Numbered from the stretch's first letter, positions 34,888 to 47,380 are shown. The stretch is DNA of 64,000 nucleotides from Trichoplusia ni (GCF_003590095.1 NC_039491.1:6820001-6884000), one strand, 5' to 3'. Notes: generated by a model not told the origin, from the sequence alone. Numbers and translations: made by a program.

Positions 34888-37856
34888 GTTTGATGTACTT
34901 TTATAGTCCTTCGGCTAAGTTTAAAGCCGTGAAGTTACAAAACATAATTAGAATATAAGCGCCACGAAAGTAAAGATATCTTCTTAAACACTTCCAGATT
35001 AAAACATTAAGAGGCTGGTGTTAGAGAGAACAATATTCGTAAAATTCAGTTCCAACATCAATGTAATTAACAACATGGCCTATAAGATTAAATACATTTT
35101 TAGAAAAAGGTTTTTGAATCTTCAATAACGATGTATGGACATATTTTCTTCTTCACTCGTGACAACAAAAAAAAGATTTCTCCATAATTGACATGAATGT
35201 TAATGACATTTAATTTAATTAAAACCTTCTTTGTTAGAAGTTTACTTTAATATCAAACCTAACTAAAAGTTGTTAGTTATCATTTAAAAACACGCTCTCT
35301 TTTTGAAATCAACTCGAATACGGAGAAAATAATGATACCCTCCGTGTTCCAGTTGTGTTTGTGTTGAAATTTTATGTTCATTTTCAACACACAAAAATCT
35401 TTGAACCGTACTAAAAACGTTATAACAACATTTGTAAACCTTATTTACATTAGGTACGTTTTTAAATGAAACTGATTTACATAAAGTACAATTGTACATC
35501 TGTTATTCAGTCTTGGCACTGAGCGGGTGCATTTGACACGGGATTTATGATTTTAATAAAACTCCACAGCCGAGGCGATAACGCTTACGAATATTATATC
35601 ATAATATTTCTTCACTTTGCGTTGTAATTACGAAAATCCAGAATGAGCAGACACATCCCGTTTTAATTAAATCCATTATGTAATGTAAACAAACTGCCAA
35701 GTGTTTATATAAGCCAAAATTCGCCTTTTGCATTTTGTATAGAGCAAACAATGGCAACATTATATTCATATGGACACCGCGACTGTATTTGTACACCGAA
35801 CTATCATTTATAACAGTTGCGGAGTGTTCACTCGTAATTGATATTTCCCCAAATAGTAGATTTACATTTAAATGCTCAGCTTTCAGTGGTAACGAATAGA
35901 AGAGCAAGCAATTAATCATAGAGTATCTTTAGAGCAAAATGTTTACGACACCTGACTCCTGACCTTCACTTGGCTCAACAGCTGATAAGGGGCGTGTATA
36001 CAAAAATATTGAGTCCATATACGGGTCCATTTATTCAGAAAGGGCGGCCGGGCGACGACAATGAAACATTAGAGTGTAACGTGTGTCGTTTATTTACAGC
36101 GGCGGTGGAGTTAATGTTCTAGAAAAGCCTAATGTGCGTTATCCTTTTAATCCTGTTTGACAATAAACATGCGAGCAGTGCTCGAGTAACGTGATATGTG
36201 CGGATTAGCGGCTTATAAAGTTCATGAAAAATAACTATATGCGGCGCGTGTTTACGTGAAAACTTGCCAATTGTTCTGTTGTGTTCCAAACCAAACTAGT
36301 CCTGGATTGTACAAGTAGGCTACAAACAGTGGCGTCGAAATTATGTTTACACAAGTGTATTGGAAAACAATATGTTCTATACACTTCCCAATTTCAAGAG
36401 TTCAGTAACATCTCAAAAACATGTCAAATTACAAATTCGACCCGTTGTTGATATTTCATTATCCGTATTGTTCTCCCTTGGGGCGTGAATTATATTAGAT
36501 ATTTTTGCAAGGTTGTTGTAAAAAGCGACTACGTTGGAATTAGACCCTCTTAGAAGCGGCCTAATTTTATGTAATCAAATTTTCTACTCGCATTTAAAAC
36601 GTGCAAGAGGTGACATAAAATCCCGTAAGTAAAATTTTCTCCCTTTGCCCGGTCACTTTACAATGACGTGGGAGCTACAACTGCGTTTTTACGCAGACAA
36701 AATAACTCCGCAAATATTTGCCAGTAATTCAAACTCAATAACAATTTTAGCGGGCTTCGATAGCAAATAACGGATGGTTTGAAATATCGAGCACACTAAC
36801 TCCCAATTTGCGTAGAGTAACTCTACTATAAACAATACTTGTAAACTAACATTTAGGATACATATGTAGGTATGTTATATGCTACCTCAAAACTTTTTAC
36901 ACAATTGTCAAATCTGTTTTACCAACTAGTTGTTCTGATGTTTTCTGCATGGATAGTGGCTTTGAGCAGGATTTTTTTTGATGTATAGAAATGGGATAAG
37001 CCGTTTATGCGATTTGCGTACACAAACGCAAAACCTACCAAAAATATATGTTTTTAGCCAAAGAGATTTTAGCTTTGCTATTGTTTGCATGCCACGCATC
37101 AGATAAACCATGCACTTTGCAGACATCACTTTTCTGCGAAATCTTACAATCTTCTTTCATATAATATTTATGCTTATAATCTATTCAATGAGTAGGTATG
37201 TAATGGATATAAAATGAGAAAGTTATAAAATGTCATCCTCTGCTAATGTAGAAATACATTAGTACCTCGTCAGTATTACTACAGCAAATGTAGATAAGAA
37301 ACCGAAGAAAATAAATAAAGTATTCGTAAAGTAAACGCTACAATAGCAATTAATGTAGAGATTAAGAATATTGGTTTTCATAGAAATTATTCGAATGTTT
37401 ATATATGTTTACGCCCATTTTAAAATTTCATTTCACTCTTTGTGCACACATTTTAATAGAGTAAAAAGTTATATTTAACAAAATTTTGGGAGCATTTGAA
37501 ACATTAACTCCCACAGAATGAGTGTTTACTCAACCCATATATTCAAGTTTGGCTGTAAAACTGCAAAACTTAGGCAAATTTTCAAAGTTTAAGTCGCTTT
37601 TTAGTTGCCTAGAGTTATTACAGTAGTATGCAAAATATTTCAATAAAACTACCGCGTAGTTTGTTGAGTTTAAAGCTATATTTGCATCAAGAGGTAAGCG
37701 GAGGGAGTTCGCAAATCAGAGTGCTTAGAACTCATAAGTCTTTGTTGCGTACCCATTTATATGTTTGCTCGTTTACTGAACAGCATTCTCGGAAATAATT
37801 CTTCGTATTTATTTATTCAATTTGTTTTAAAAATGATTACACACTTTTGTTTTTTA

Positions 37857-38035
37857 GGATCCGCACCGAAAGGTAGCGTCTGCTATTAGTCCATCAGTTT
37901 TTCTGTCCATTTAACACCGAGCTATGTCTTATAAACCGTGATAGGTAGGCAGTTGAAGTTTTCTTTATTTCTTATGCCGCTATAAAAATAAATACAGGCA
38001 TTCTAAAAGCAAAGATCGACTTTAAGCAACCAATA
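37857..38035 (+). repeat. 5S-box repeat copy with preserved A-box-like segment
   Basis: TTTTAGGATCCGCACCGAAAGG, then CATCAGTTTTTCTGTCCATT, ATAAACCGTGATAGGTAGGC, AGTTGAAGTTTTC and TATGCCGCTATAA follow the family order, and GATCGACTTTAAGCAAC (38014-38030) is the 5S-like segment. The 3' end (GACTCGCACTTG type) is missing, so the copy is truncated or too diverged after about 38035. Confidence 0.6.
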
Positions 38036-38513
38036 CAACGATCCATAACATATTAGCTTCAAATCTAACGTCCGTATTAAATAACATTTTGTAGGTAGTT
38101 AGTTACTCTCAATTTTATTATAAACACGGGTGTTTACGTTTCCCGGAGTCCAGTTAAAGAGCAACACAAATATTTAACCGGAGGCTACGTATCTGTAAAC
38201 AGTGGGCCCTAATGTCTAGTTACCCGGCTCTAACTATCCAGCATCAATCATAATTTGGCTGGCCATTCATCACAAATTTCACTTAGGGACCTATGTTACG
38301 ACTGGGACTGTAGTACTAGGTATGTGAAGGCCATGTTTTTCGAATTAGGCACTCGGACTAATTGTTTTTTTTTAATAAATCATCGAATTGAGGCCTGCAA
38401 GTTATTCCGCCTCTATTTTTTGCTTGCATAAGTAAAGCGCCTACAGAAACGCAAAGGTAATTAATTTATTGTAATTATATGCCAGCAGTTAATAGTTGGA
38501 ATAGAAACATCTT
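38036..38513. other. Gene-free spacer
   Basis: AT-rich with a moderate GC patch near 38140-38230. No gene or repeat is recognised. Confidence 0.45.
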
Positions 38514-38735
38514 TTACTTTTTCTTGCCCTGAGGTAAGCCAATACCACTAAAGTCAAACAATATATCGGTGCGGGCGCCGCTAGCGACCAACAATGCGCG
38601 GCAGTCGACACACAAAGCCCCGCCAAGATAATGGATATTGCTTTTCTTGCGAGTTTCAAAGCAGCCTACTTCGGAACCTCTCATAATCCGCTTACAGCTC
38701 CTCGCAAGTACGTTATTGTGCTTTAGTGGAAACAT
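38514..38735 (-). CDS. Coding-like 73-residue C-terminal segment, unassigned
   Basis: The minus-strand frame is markedly GC-richer than its flanks and uses a balanced codon set. It encodes SCKRIMRGSEVGCFETRKKS and LGGALCVDCRALLVASGART, and ends in GIGLPQGKKK before TAA. Four cysteines are spaced C-x12-C-x16-C-x2-C, which could be a metal-binding or disulfide pattern. The frame is open upstream to about 38769, where TTCGCAG gives a weak acceptor just before YPNEMFP. It could be a terminal exon, a single-exon short gene or a decayed transposon ORF. I do not recognise the protein. The plus-strand frame 38638-39015 over the same DNA looks like a shadow. Confidence 0.35.
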   Translation of the reverse strand: MFPLKHNNVLARSCKRIMRGSEVGCFETRKKSNIHYLGGALCVDCRALLVASGARTDILFDFSGIGLPQGKKK

Positions 38736-38951
38736 TTCGTTGGGATACTGCGAATTCGTGCTTACAGTTACTTATGACGGTTATGATGATGCAATGTCAT
38801 ATCAAAAGTCATTAAGCTCAATTTGTTTTAAAGAGTTTGAGTGTCTACTGCATCGTTTACATGCTGTCGTCAGTTGTTTCATTGCATATATTGCGGGTGA
38901 AATATATTTTGTTCTTAGCATATCTATCTCGCATTTTAGAGTTATCCCGAA

Positions 38952-38986
38952 TATTGCAATTATTGCGTATTGTAATAATTGCAATA
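38952..38986. repeat. Perfect inverted repeat, 13-bp arms, ATTGC-rich
   Basis: TATTGCAATTATT (38952-38964) and AATAATTGCAATA (38974-38986) are exact reverse complements around a 9-base loop. A further CTATTGCATTGCAA follows at about 38991-39004, so ATTGC or GCAAT pentamers recur at least six times in 55 bases. These are half-sites of the C/EBP-type ATTGCGCAAT palindrome, so clustered binding sites or a hairpin are both possible. Confidence 0.6.
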
Positions 38987-39029
38987 CCGACTATTGCATT
39001 GCAAAAATACAATGAAAGAACTGAAACTC

Positions 39030-39175
39030 TTGGCCAGTGACCTCGGTAGCTTAATTGGTTAAGCGATTGGCGCGTTTAGCCACGAGTTTCAGGTTCAAGT
39101 TCTGTCTGAAATTAGAATTATTTCATTTGCCTTGCAAACATAAGTAGTGCTATTTCTACGTGTTAAATAACCAAA
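39030..39175 (+). mobile_element. tRNA-derived SINE
   Basis: An A-box TAGCTTAATTGG (39047-39058) and a B-box GGTTCAAGTTC (39092-39102) lie 45 bases apart, as in a tRNA gene. The acceptor-stem halves do not pair, so it is not a working tRNA. The opening CAGTGACCTCGGTAGC and the body CCTTGCAAACATAAGTAGTG followed by CTATTTCTACGTGTTAA match my memory of a lepidopteran SINE. The 3' limit is approximate. Confidence 0.6.
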
Positions 39176-42100
39176 CTTCAAATATCTCAACATTAAACTA
39201 AGAACTTCGTTCTAAGTGCAAACTAATAAAATACAAACAGTTCTCGCACACAACGCTTGCATGGAACGACTTCAACGTATTGCTAGTCTTCGAATTAGTG
39301 AGGTGAAGTGAAATTGGGTGAGCTATAAACTTCAGCGAACCGATATCCAATGGGGAGAAAGTTTTTCAAACGTCAACCACGGACGGAGTGGATCGCCTTC
39401 CATTATTATACCCGAAATTAAATTAAACATTTCGACAATATACGTACATAATTAATTTAGATTAAACATGTGTTAGTCCTTCTTATTTAAATTGTGTAGA
39501 CAGTAAAGTCTGCGTCAGAATCACACGTAAAGTTTGGGTATCTATCATAGTACTACTTATCACTTAAAACTTACTTAAAAAGTATTTATTAATAACATAT
39601 AGCAGAAAAATAATTAAATATACAGGCCCCACAAAACTGTTTAAACGGTTTGACTGCAGGAAAGAGTGTCACAATAAAGTAGGTACAGGTGCGAACGGTT
39701 ACTTGATAATTTTTCATCATAACCAAACTACTTATATAGATACCTAATAACCCACATAGGTACACATACATAGACATATACAACAGTTTCCACATGCATT
39801 TATATGTTTATGTCAGTCTCAGTATATTTTTACAAGTTCTAGTACTAATCAGTACCCACCGCTATTAAGCAACGGCTAAGCAACTCTCTTCATCTCTACG
39901 CAAATTAATTCTAGATCCATTAACACCATCGCTCTTAGACTACAAACAACAAACAAACACACAATGCTTAGTCCATTTAGATGTAGATAGTATAGCTCCT
40001 TCGCAATAGGCCTTAGTGTTAGCAATGAGACCACTGTTACCCATAAGTTATATAGGCTTTTACTAATAAATGTACTGATTGAACTTTAAAACTCTTGTAT
40101 CATAAAAAGTGTTTTGTCTATCTTATCGCATTTTAATCACAAAATGTTGACTTCCCCTTGCCTATTTTGTTGTTTAACTTCCCCATATATTTAGTCCCAG
40201 AAATTTAGGGGCTGATATTCATTCCCGTTACAATCTCATTGATCAGTAGCAGGGCGCACCTGCAAGTGATGTTGACAAATGACTAGCAGTCATTAAAATG
40301 TGAGTTTAATATAAATAGGCCTTTAAACGTGCTTATCCAGTCATAACAAGATTACAGATCTTTTGGCACAGTTGTTCAGTTTGTTTATTAAACTTTCAGA
40401 AAATTAAATTAATTTTAATAAAGTTTTAATTTAGTTTTTTTCTTTCCCTGTATGGGAACAGGCATGTCGCCTGTGCCTTGCAGTGGGATGTTTGTTGACT
40501 AGTTTTACAGTTTTTTTTAAGTCTTGTATCCTTATTTCTATATGATCTAAATAATTCTGTACAAAAAACATAAATTATTGTAATGTAAAATGAGTCAGCG
40601 TTTTACAAATCCTCGTTTTTGTAACGAAACACCTCATCATTTAATTTTCTATGGCCATCCATTAAACAAACTCCTAAAGCAGTTGCTGAGATCGATTCTT
40701 CAAGTACACGTTTACCGAAGTCAAGTTATGGCAGTTATGGAGGAGTTTCTTTGTTTTTCGCTATCATTAAGAGTTTTCCTCATAAAAGTGTAGTGTGTTT
40801 GGCAGGTGTCGCGAGGCCCACACAGTAACTAGCGAGTCGACTCAATTACCCGCAGTGAGCGCCATAAATTTTGTGTCCGCACGCCGACATGGCAATTACT
40901 GTCGCCGCTCATCCGCAAAACGATGTTAATAGCTCTCTGATTCGTACATTTATCTCGGGAACACTGTATCTTTTTATTATTTCTAGTGAATCGTGAACTT
41001 GGAACGTAACGGTTCCTGGCTGTTTAACATTACAATTTCCTCTTATCGTTATGGTCCTGGGGTTGCTAGCCCGCTGCCATTTTCGTAACGCATAATGACG
41101 CTAGAAAATGTTCGTCGGGTAACCGCGCATAATCACTCTCCGAGTACTTTACCGTCGATCTTCTCGATATTTCTATAGATAAGGACGGATGTGATGAAAA
41201 TGCGTGCCTATTAAAATTATGGGCAAAGATAACATAACCACTGATATCCCGCATTAATGTATCGAAGCTTCAGCACTCAGCCCCTAACAGTATTTTACTC
41301 TCAAGCATCGATAATAGAAGTATCTAAATTTCTACCTTCACAATATTTTCCTCTTACAGTTACGTTCCTCGTGATATATGGTGCCATTTACCTTCCGCGG
41401 GTAATAGACATACTTCTGCCAACGTATATATCTATTTAACTTTATAGTAGCGTCACTAATGCGCTACCAGCCCTCGCACATCGTTGATGACGTCACAAAT
41501 CGTGATTCAAGAACTCGCGCGACGAGTCGACTCAGCATCGTAGCTCACCAAGCGTTACCCTCACCTGTCCGGGTAGAATTCCATATCAACGTAACATCAG
41601 GTTATATTCTAAGATATACCGTGTAGTGTAGTAATGTATGTACATACGTAAGTGTGTACATTGCAAATATTGGGCAATCATTCTTTGGGGAAGGTTGAAA
41701 AAATGTCGGTTCATATGTGTAGTGGAATATGTTTCGCAGTCGGCGTGGGTAATACTCATTCGTTTCATCTCGAGGGACGTGATACAAGAGGCAGCGAGCC
41801 GTGTGCGACCCATCATTGCTAGCAATATGCCTTTATTTATCCAACAATGTTACGATATTTCCTGACCCGATGCTCTGATAACTTTCGATATAGTTTTCTT
41901 TGCCTATTTTGTGGAGATCTGATGAGGAGTTGTTACACAGTGGCGATTTCATCCGACGAAACGTGTTACGGAAATAAAAGGCTGTTTTATTCGTAATGTA
42001 ATGACACTCGGCGTTAGATTTCCCACGAGGGTTCCCAAAAAGGTGTTTCAGAGCATCGCACTCGGTTACCGTCCTCGTAAAAAGCTGCCTAGATGTTTGA

Positions 42101-42225
42101 TAATGCTTTATTACCTACTTAGATTTTGCTTATTCTCTTTATAGTTCGTTCACATTCTTATCACGACTGTATTCCCTGAAGGCTTCAAAAGTGTTTTGTG
42201 GCACACCTAATCTGTGCTACAATAG
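39176..42225. other. Gene-free stretch with two GC-richer islands
   Basis: No recognisable gene. Island 40800-40910 and island 41460-41580 both contain CGAGTCGACTCA (the core palindrome GAGTCGACTC at 40834-40843 and 41524-41533). The minus frame 41066-41254 reads SRRSTVKYSESDYARLPDEH, which is polar and coding-like but unrecognised. The overlapping frames at 41586-41865 on both strands have no known motif. Confidence 0.4.
41488..41495. promoter_or_regulatory. Palindromic CRE-like site
   Basis: TGACGTCA is the consensus full CRE for CREB/ATF-type bZIP factors. It sits in a GC-richer island 30 bases upstream of one GAGTCGACTC palindrome. An isolated eight-base match may be chance; no TATA box or start site is evident next to it. 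Confidence 0.25.
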
Positions 42226-42261
42226 GTAAGTACCTTATAAAAGCTCTTATAAGGTACTTAC
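42226..42261. repeat. Perfect inverted repeat, 15-bp arms, 6-nt loop
   Basis: GTAAGTACCTTATAA (42226-42240) and TTATAAGGTACTTAC (42247-42261) are exact reverse complements around AAGCTC. This is the longest perfect hairpin I found by eye. It is too short for a typical miRNA precursor and has no neighbouring direct repeats that would mark it as a MITE. Confidence 0.7.
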
Positions 42262-45200
42262 GTGTTGAGTAAATTTTATTGTGCTGAAAACTCAAAAACA
42301 TTTCTCCAACTTACAAATTGCGTTTAAGAACTTACAATAAAGATGAGAAACCGTTATAAAATTATGCGCAGTTTGAAGAAAATTTCATCTTCGAGCAAAC
42401 TACCCAAATATTTTAACGTATCTTCACTGTGTCATAACATTTCCCGAAGACATAGACCAACTTCAAACTTCCATTCGGGAGCGTAATCCTTCGAAGCTAT
42501 AAATTTATATATAAAACCGTATCTTACGAAGTTGGGAGTTTAGAAAATAGAGAGTTAAGTAGCGCGGTCGTAGGCAAAGTTTAACTCCAACATCTGGACT
42601 ATCTCTCGTCTTATCGACTCGCGCTCATCCCGATCGGCACACGCCGCGCCGCTAACCGAAGCTATTCGCTTTGTACTTTTATGACGCTTTATTTTTTAAT
42701 GAGAGCGCTATTTTTCAAAGCTTTCTGGTTATTTCATTGATAAATTTTAGTGACAGGTTTTAAGTACTATGAAGACAAAAAATAAGGTGTCATAGCCAGA
42801 GGTGTTATAGAAATTAGATCGGATTTTAATGATAAAATATGAGAGCAGTACGTACTTTTGATGGGATGATTTTCTTTTGTATTTAAATCTCAACTATTAT
42901 TTTGTACATATAATAAAGTCAAGCAAACGATACCAAAGCCGCAAGAATATATATATTGTTCGGTTTTTTTTGTCTGTGCGTTAGTGCAATATGATCTGTT
43001 TCTGTAAAATAGTCCGTTAGTATTTTTATAATGCACAATAGTTTTACTAAGGTAATCGAGATGTAGGACTAAATGGCAGGTATTTCAAAAAATAATCAAC
43101 AATATCGGTTTTTCCTGTCTGAAGTTTGGAGTTAAAAAACATAAAAAAAGTATATACAAATTGACTTTAAATTATAATATTGTTTTTTTTTGCAAGGTTT
43201 CAGTATAAATATACTATTAGTACTATGATGTCACTATTTGTACTAAGTAACTTATTGCATACAGGGGCTTAGTTATTCTGAAAACGTTATAAAGTTTTGT
43301 TGCTGACTGTAGTCAGTACAAGAGTATGATTCCTCTTATTCGAGAGTTCTGTAGGAAGATTGATGTCAAACAATTGATTGTACGTTGATCGGATTTGATC
43401 CGTGTGCTGTATCCCTTTGATATCAAGTGCGTAGGGATGTATTACAATCGAGTGTATCACTCCTGGCCGAGCGATCAGAACTAAGTGGTGGTAATGCAAC
43501 ATGGCTGCTTTGATCAGGGCCCTGAGACCGCAATAATTTGGCTGTTCGGTCTCGAACCGAACACTGTAATCAGTCAGCCGATTTTAGTGAAGCTTCTGGA
43601 ATTCGGAATCATGAACTGCTAACCTATATGTTACAATCCAAATACGTACTTCGGTACACTGTTTACGATCTCACGTTTCAAGCGCTAGCTGTACTTCATA
43701 AAAGGTTCTGTATAAATATTTAAAGAGCTTTACTCTACTTGATTAAGTTCTTAATAAAGAAAGAAAACCAGTTTATTGAATTAGCTTTCATTTGCCGTTC
43801 TACTGCGTTTAAATAAAGCGCAGTTCGCCTCTAACAATTAATTAAATCTACACTTGCGTCCGCATGCAGAACTATTTAAATTAGATAACAAGATAAATAC
43901 TTCTGTCGAAGCTTGCCGACTAATATCGAGATATTCGCGGCTAACTTTTCCGTCGTTAAGTTATCCTAACTTCTTGCAGCTCGCATGCATTGTGGAAGTA
44001 CGGTTAAACGGAAACTTTTAAAAGATATCTCGTTCGAATTTCAACGTCAACGTTTGACTGATAAATTACGAAAACTTAAGCAAACATTTGTGTATATTGC
44101 ATGTTTGGAGTTAAAGCAATATAGGAAACTTTTGAAGTCGTTTAGTTTATTTGGTGTTCGGAACATTTGAATCGGATGAGTTTCAGATTACTCACAAGTA
44201 GATAAGGAGTACGTCAGGCAAGAATGTCTAAACGGGCGTGTTGAGTAATGGCTCAGACACCTGAACCATTCGCAGTTGATTAAGCGAGCCTTTGAAGTTG
44301 CACGGGTGACACGATGATTAATAACTGTTTATGACAACCATCTCAAACGTGGGTTTCCATACGATACAAATACAACGCAAACATAAATTTGAGGAAAACA
44401 TTACCGTTGCTGACGTTTTTCCCGCTCCACTTAATCCTGAAAAGCCGTCGACAACAGTAAATATTATTATGAGGATATTCATTGCGTTTTAATTCTATAT
44501 TGTTAAGTATAAATCATAATGTAATTAACAAATATATTAGAGAAGGGCTCAAATAAGGATGTTTTTTGTGACGATTCGATTGTTTGAAAGCTGAAAAGAT
44601 TGTTAGGTTTACGACTCAGTTTTTTATATTTTGCTGCGTTGTATAACGTTATCTCCCTTTGTGAGACTATGGAAAAAACGTGGAACAACGGGCTGTATCG
44701 TAGTGTATGATGAAATAATTGACTTTGTAGCCAATTCGGATAGCACTCTGCCTTTTACGTGCTGTGTACATGTTTGTGACCTAGTGACTTACACAAGGGA
44801 TCAGCTCTTTTGACTGTCAATTGTGTATTTTTATTTGAATGTCGACGCACGTGGGATATTCAAGTTATAGTAGTCAGTAAAACTTGATGCCGCTCTTTGA
44901 AAAGGTTGTAAATTGTAATCACATTAACTGATCTGCCGCTAACGGAATAATATTACTTTAGACGTATTATTTATGACTCATCAATATAAAAACATATCAA
45001 TCAGAACAAATTTATAAATTGGATACTTCAAAAACATGTCGAATTTGATAATTTTACAATTGTTTACAAACTTAATTTAATTGAAACAAATGCAGACAGT
45101 TATACACAAAAATAATCACAGAATTTGGACGTATAAATTTTCCATGGTAGACAAAAATAAATCTGAATGAACTGTCGAAAATTCGAATGGCATTCAATAA

Positions 45201-45329
45201 ATTGACGAACCTCACTCAAAGTAAGAGCGCATATCTACCCACGCTGTCCCGGGATGGCCTGTCTATTAACGGTTTTACTTTGATTGAATTTGGTCTTATG
45301 TCACTTGAATCGAAAACGGTATTACGTAG
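42262..45329. other. Gene-free stretch
   Basis: No gene is recognised. A GC-rich patch at 42600-42660 (CGATCGGCACACGCCGCGCC) has no ORF. A patch at 43490-43620 is GC-richer and contains TCGGTCTCGAACCGA, an exact B-box on the minus strand without an A-box. The frames at 43287-43502 (-), 43538-43723, 43985-44170, 44503-44688 (-) and 44631-44813 are unassigned. The frame 45187-45453 runs into the following Helitron. Confidence 0.4.
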
Positions 45330-45622
45330 TATCATGAAGATTATATATGTACGTATGTCACATAATTCTTGTATAAACTGCAGTCCATATGATTTAGTAC
45401 TTGCGTATGAAATTTATTTAATGTATAAAGTTCTCCTGCTACGGTACTTGTAATTAAACTCCTCCGAAACGGCTAGGCCGATTCTGGTGAAAATTTTGTG
45501 TCGATATTGAGTAGGTTTGAGTTTTGGACATCATTTATTTTTCATACCCGTAAGTGATTTTTTTTAATCCGTAAATCACGTTTTCCTGCATCATGGCATA
45601 AAATATTTGCTGGATCAGCTAG
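45330..45622 (+). mobile_element. Helitron-like element with CTAG 3' end
   Basis: The block AACTCCTCCGAAACGGCTAG (about 45456-45475), then GCCGATTCTGGTGAAAATTTT, and the 3' end TTTGCTGGATCAGCTAG (45606-45622) followed by T are characteristic of short lepidopteran Helitrons. The 3' end is the same type as the relic ending at 2031. The 5' end is not recognised, so the start is approximate. Confidence 0.6.
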
Positions 45623-47141
45623 TATTTTTAGAAAAGAAAAGTGCCAAAATATTTATTGAAAAATTGTCACGAGTACTGATTAATAAGTAAAGCATCAGCA
45701 CACGTATCGTTATTTTGTAGACACACAAAAGTATCACCAGTTGCTTTGCAATGTAGCTTGAATAAATGTTATTTTCCATTTAAAGTGTAGTATTTTTGTA
45801 AATGCAAAAGTTACATATAACGGATGTTTGATACTCGATCATGCCACAGAAGTTGAACGGATTTAGATGAAATTTAGGTTGAATTTATCCAGGATATGCT
45901 ATTCGAGAACTAACTTTTAGCGAACAAACTGAAGCACAATTATGTTATTTATGGCTTTATTCCCTCGAAAATATCTCTCTTATACTTAAGTATCGGTATT
46001 GTTATTTCAGAGAATGCATAAAAATTTTCGTACCCTTGATAAACACAGCGTTTGAATAATAAAACAAAAAGGAACGCAAAAATAATAAAAACGAAAAATA
46101 AACTATTTGAGTCGTCTTGAAGGAAACTACGCACATCACGAAATGAGCCATCCTACATAAATATATAAGTCAACATACATATAAGTATTTTCTTCAATAA
46201 CAGAACCGCACGAGAGGTCCTGAAAAGGTCTCATTCGGGAGGCGGATCACGTGCGTATTATTGGCAGCCGGAATCAGAGACTACCGTCAACGCGCCTTGC
46301 ACGCTCCTCTAAGCCTGTCACACCACTAACACAGCACTCACATTACGTACACACGTTAAAACACTATTCATGAGGAAATTATTAAAAAAAACTAATATTT
46401 TGATCGATTAATTCTTGCCTTAAGTACTACAAAGATTTTCAATTTAGAATTACTACTCGTCCATTACTCGTGACATTTAGAAAAAGAAAATGTTTCTCAA
46501 ACTAAGCCATTCTCATGTTTGTGATCCCTGAAAAATCAAAGAACTTTACACGTATAAAAAATACACAGAATAGTTTTTGTCATAATCTGGTACTCATCTC
46601 TTTGCTAGTGAATCTAAAGCGACGTTTCAAGGTGTGGAAAATTTTCAACAGCTGTTTAAATACTCGATGCGAATCAGAATAGCTCAGTTAGGGGTGGATG
46701 ACGCACTTTAACTATCGTCTGTACTGTCCCCGCTCACAAAGACACACGTACACAAAAGACGTCATTATCGGTTCTCGCAACGAAGATAATTGTCCTAGTG
46801 GGCTATATGTATATATATATATATATACATAACAGGACATAACGCTCACGTTCGATATCCCGAAGATTAGTGTAACAGTGTGCAGGATATATAATTAAAT
46901 GGAATCTGATATCATACAAAAAGTTATGATGTTTAAGTGATTCCTGTTTAAAGCTCGGTTTTTTACCGTTACTGGTGGATTGTTTCGTGGAACTATTACT
47001 AGCCGATTATTTGATACCATAAAATGTTTGTTTTTATATCGATAACATGTTCGACATAAATGGAAACGTAATAGCTTTGATTGTGTACTTTAACTGACCA
47101 CGTATGTAAATATTTTTTGTGGACTGCTGAAATTACTGAAT
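45623..47141. other. Gene-free stretch
   Basis: No gene is recognised. A GC-richer patch at 46200-46330 (GAGGCGGATCACGTGCG, CCGTCAACGCGCCTTGCACG) lacks a long frame and might be regulatory. A TA dinucleotide run with symmetrical flanks lies at 46807-46830. Confidence 0.45.
46807..46830. repeat. TA microsatellite in a perfect palindrome
   Basis: Nine TA units (46810-46827) are flanked by ATG and CAT, so the whole 24-base segment is its own reverse complement. Such TA runs are polymorphic and can extrude as cruciforms. Confidence 0.8.
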
Positions 47142-47380
47142 ACTGGTTTTTGTGCGAGACTTTGCCCGCGTGGCTATGAAGATATAATACAGAAGTTAGG
47201 ATTTTGAAAGTATATTAAAAGCATTAATCCGGGTAATGTTTTAAATAAACTCTATTTCTATTAATCATATCGTAATAATTGAGCTATCTAACATTTGAAA
47301 AATTTTATCAAATTTTAGATCACAAGTTTAGTTTTTAAAATAAGCAAACAAATTCCTAAGCTTTATAATATTAGTATAGA
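47142..47380 (-). mobile_element. Non-autonomous Helitron, diverged
   Basis: On the minus strand it begins TCTATACTAATATTATAAAG at 47380 (preceded by A) and ends near 47142 after GCCACGCGGGCAAAGTCTCG, where the CTAG terminus has decayed to CAGTA. The internal order AATGTTAGATAGCTC, ATATGATTAATAG, CCTAACTTCTGTATTATATC matches the family at 4062 and 25867. Its length is the same as the 25867 copy, but it is clearly older. Confidence 0.7.

Larger units (their letters stand above)
34621..37856. other. Gene-free stretch with small hairpins
   Basis: No gene is recognised. Two perfect short hairpins lie at 34699-34720 and 34864-34887. The minus-strand frame 35599-35919 (106 codons) has no known motif. 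A GC-richer zone at 35960-36200 has GTCGTTTATTTACAG (ending 36099), a fair splice-acceptor match, followed by CGGCGGTGGAG, but no long frame follows. The frames at 35284-35499 and 36926-37129 (both minus) look like chance. Confidence 0.4.

Noticed and set aside
39040..39115. Possible functional tRNA gene
   Set aside because: A- and B-boxes are present but the acceptor ends do not pair and a SINE body follows.
43548..43558. Exact tRNA B-box match on the minus strand
   Set aside because: No A-box at the required distance and no tRNA-like fold. It is part of a small palindrome TCGGTCTCGAACCGA.
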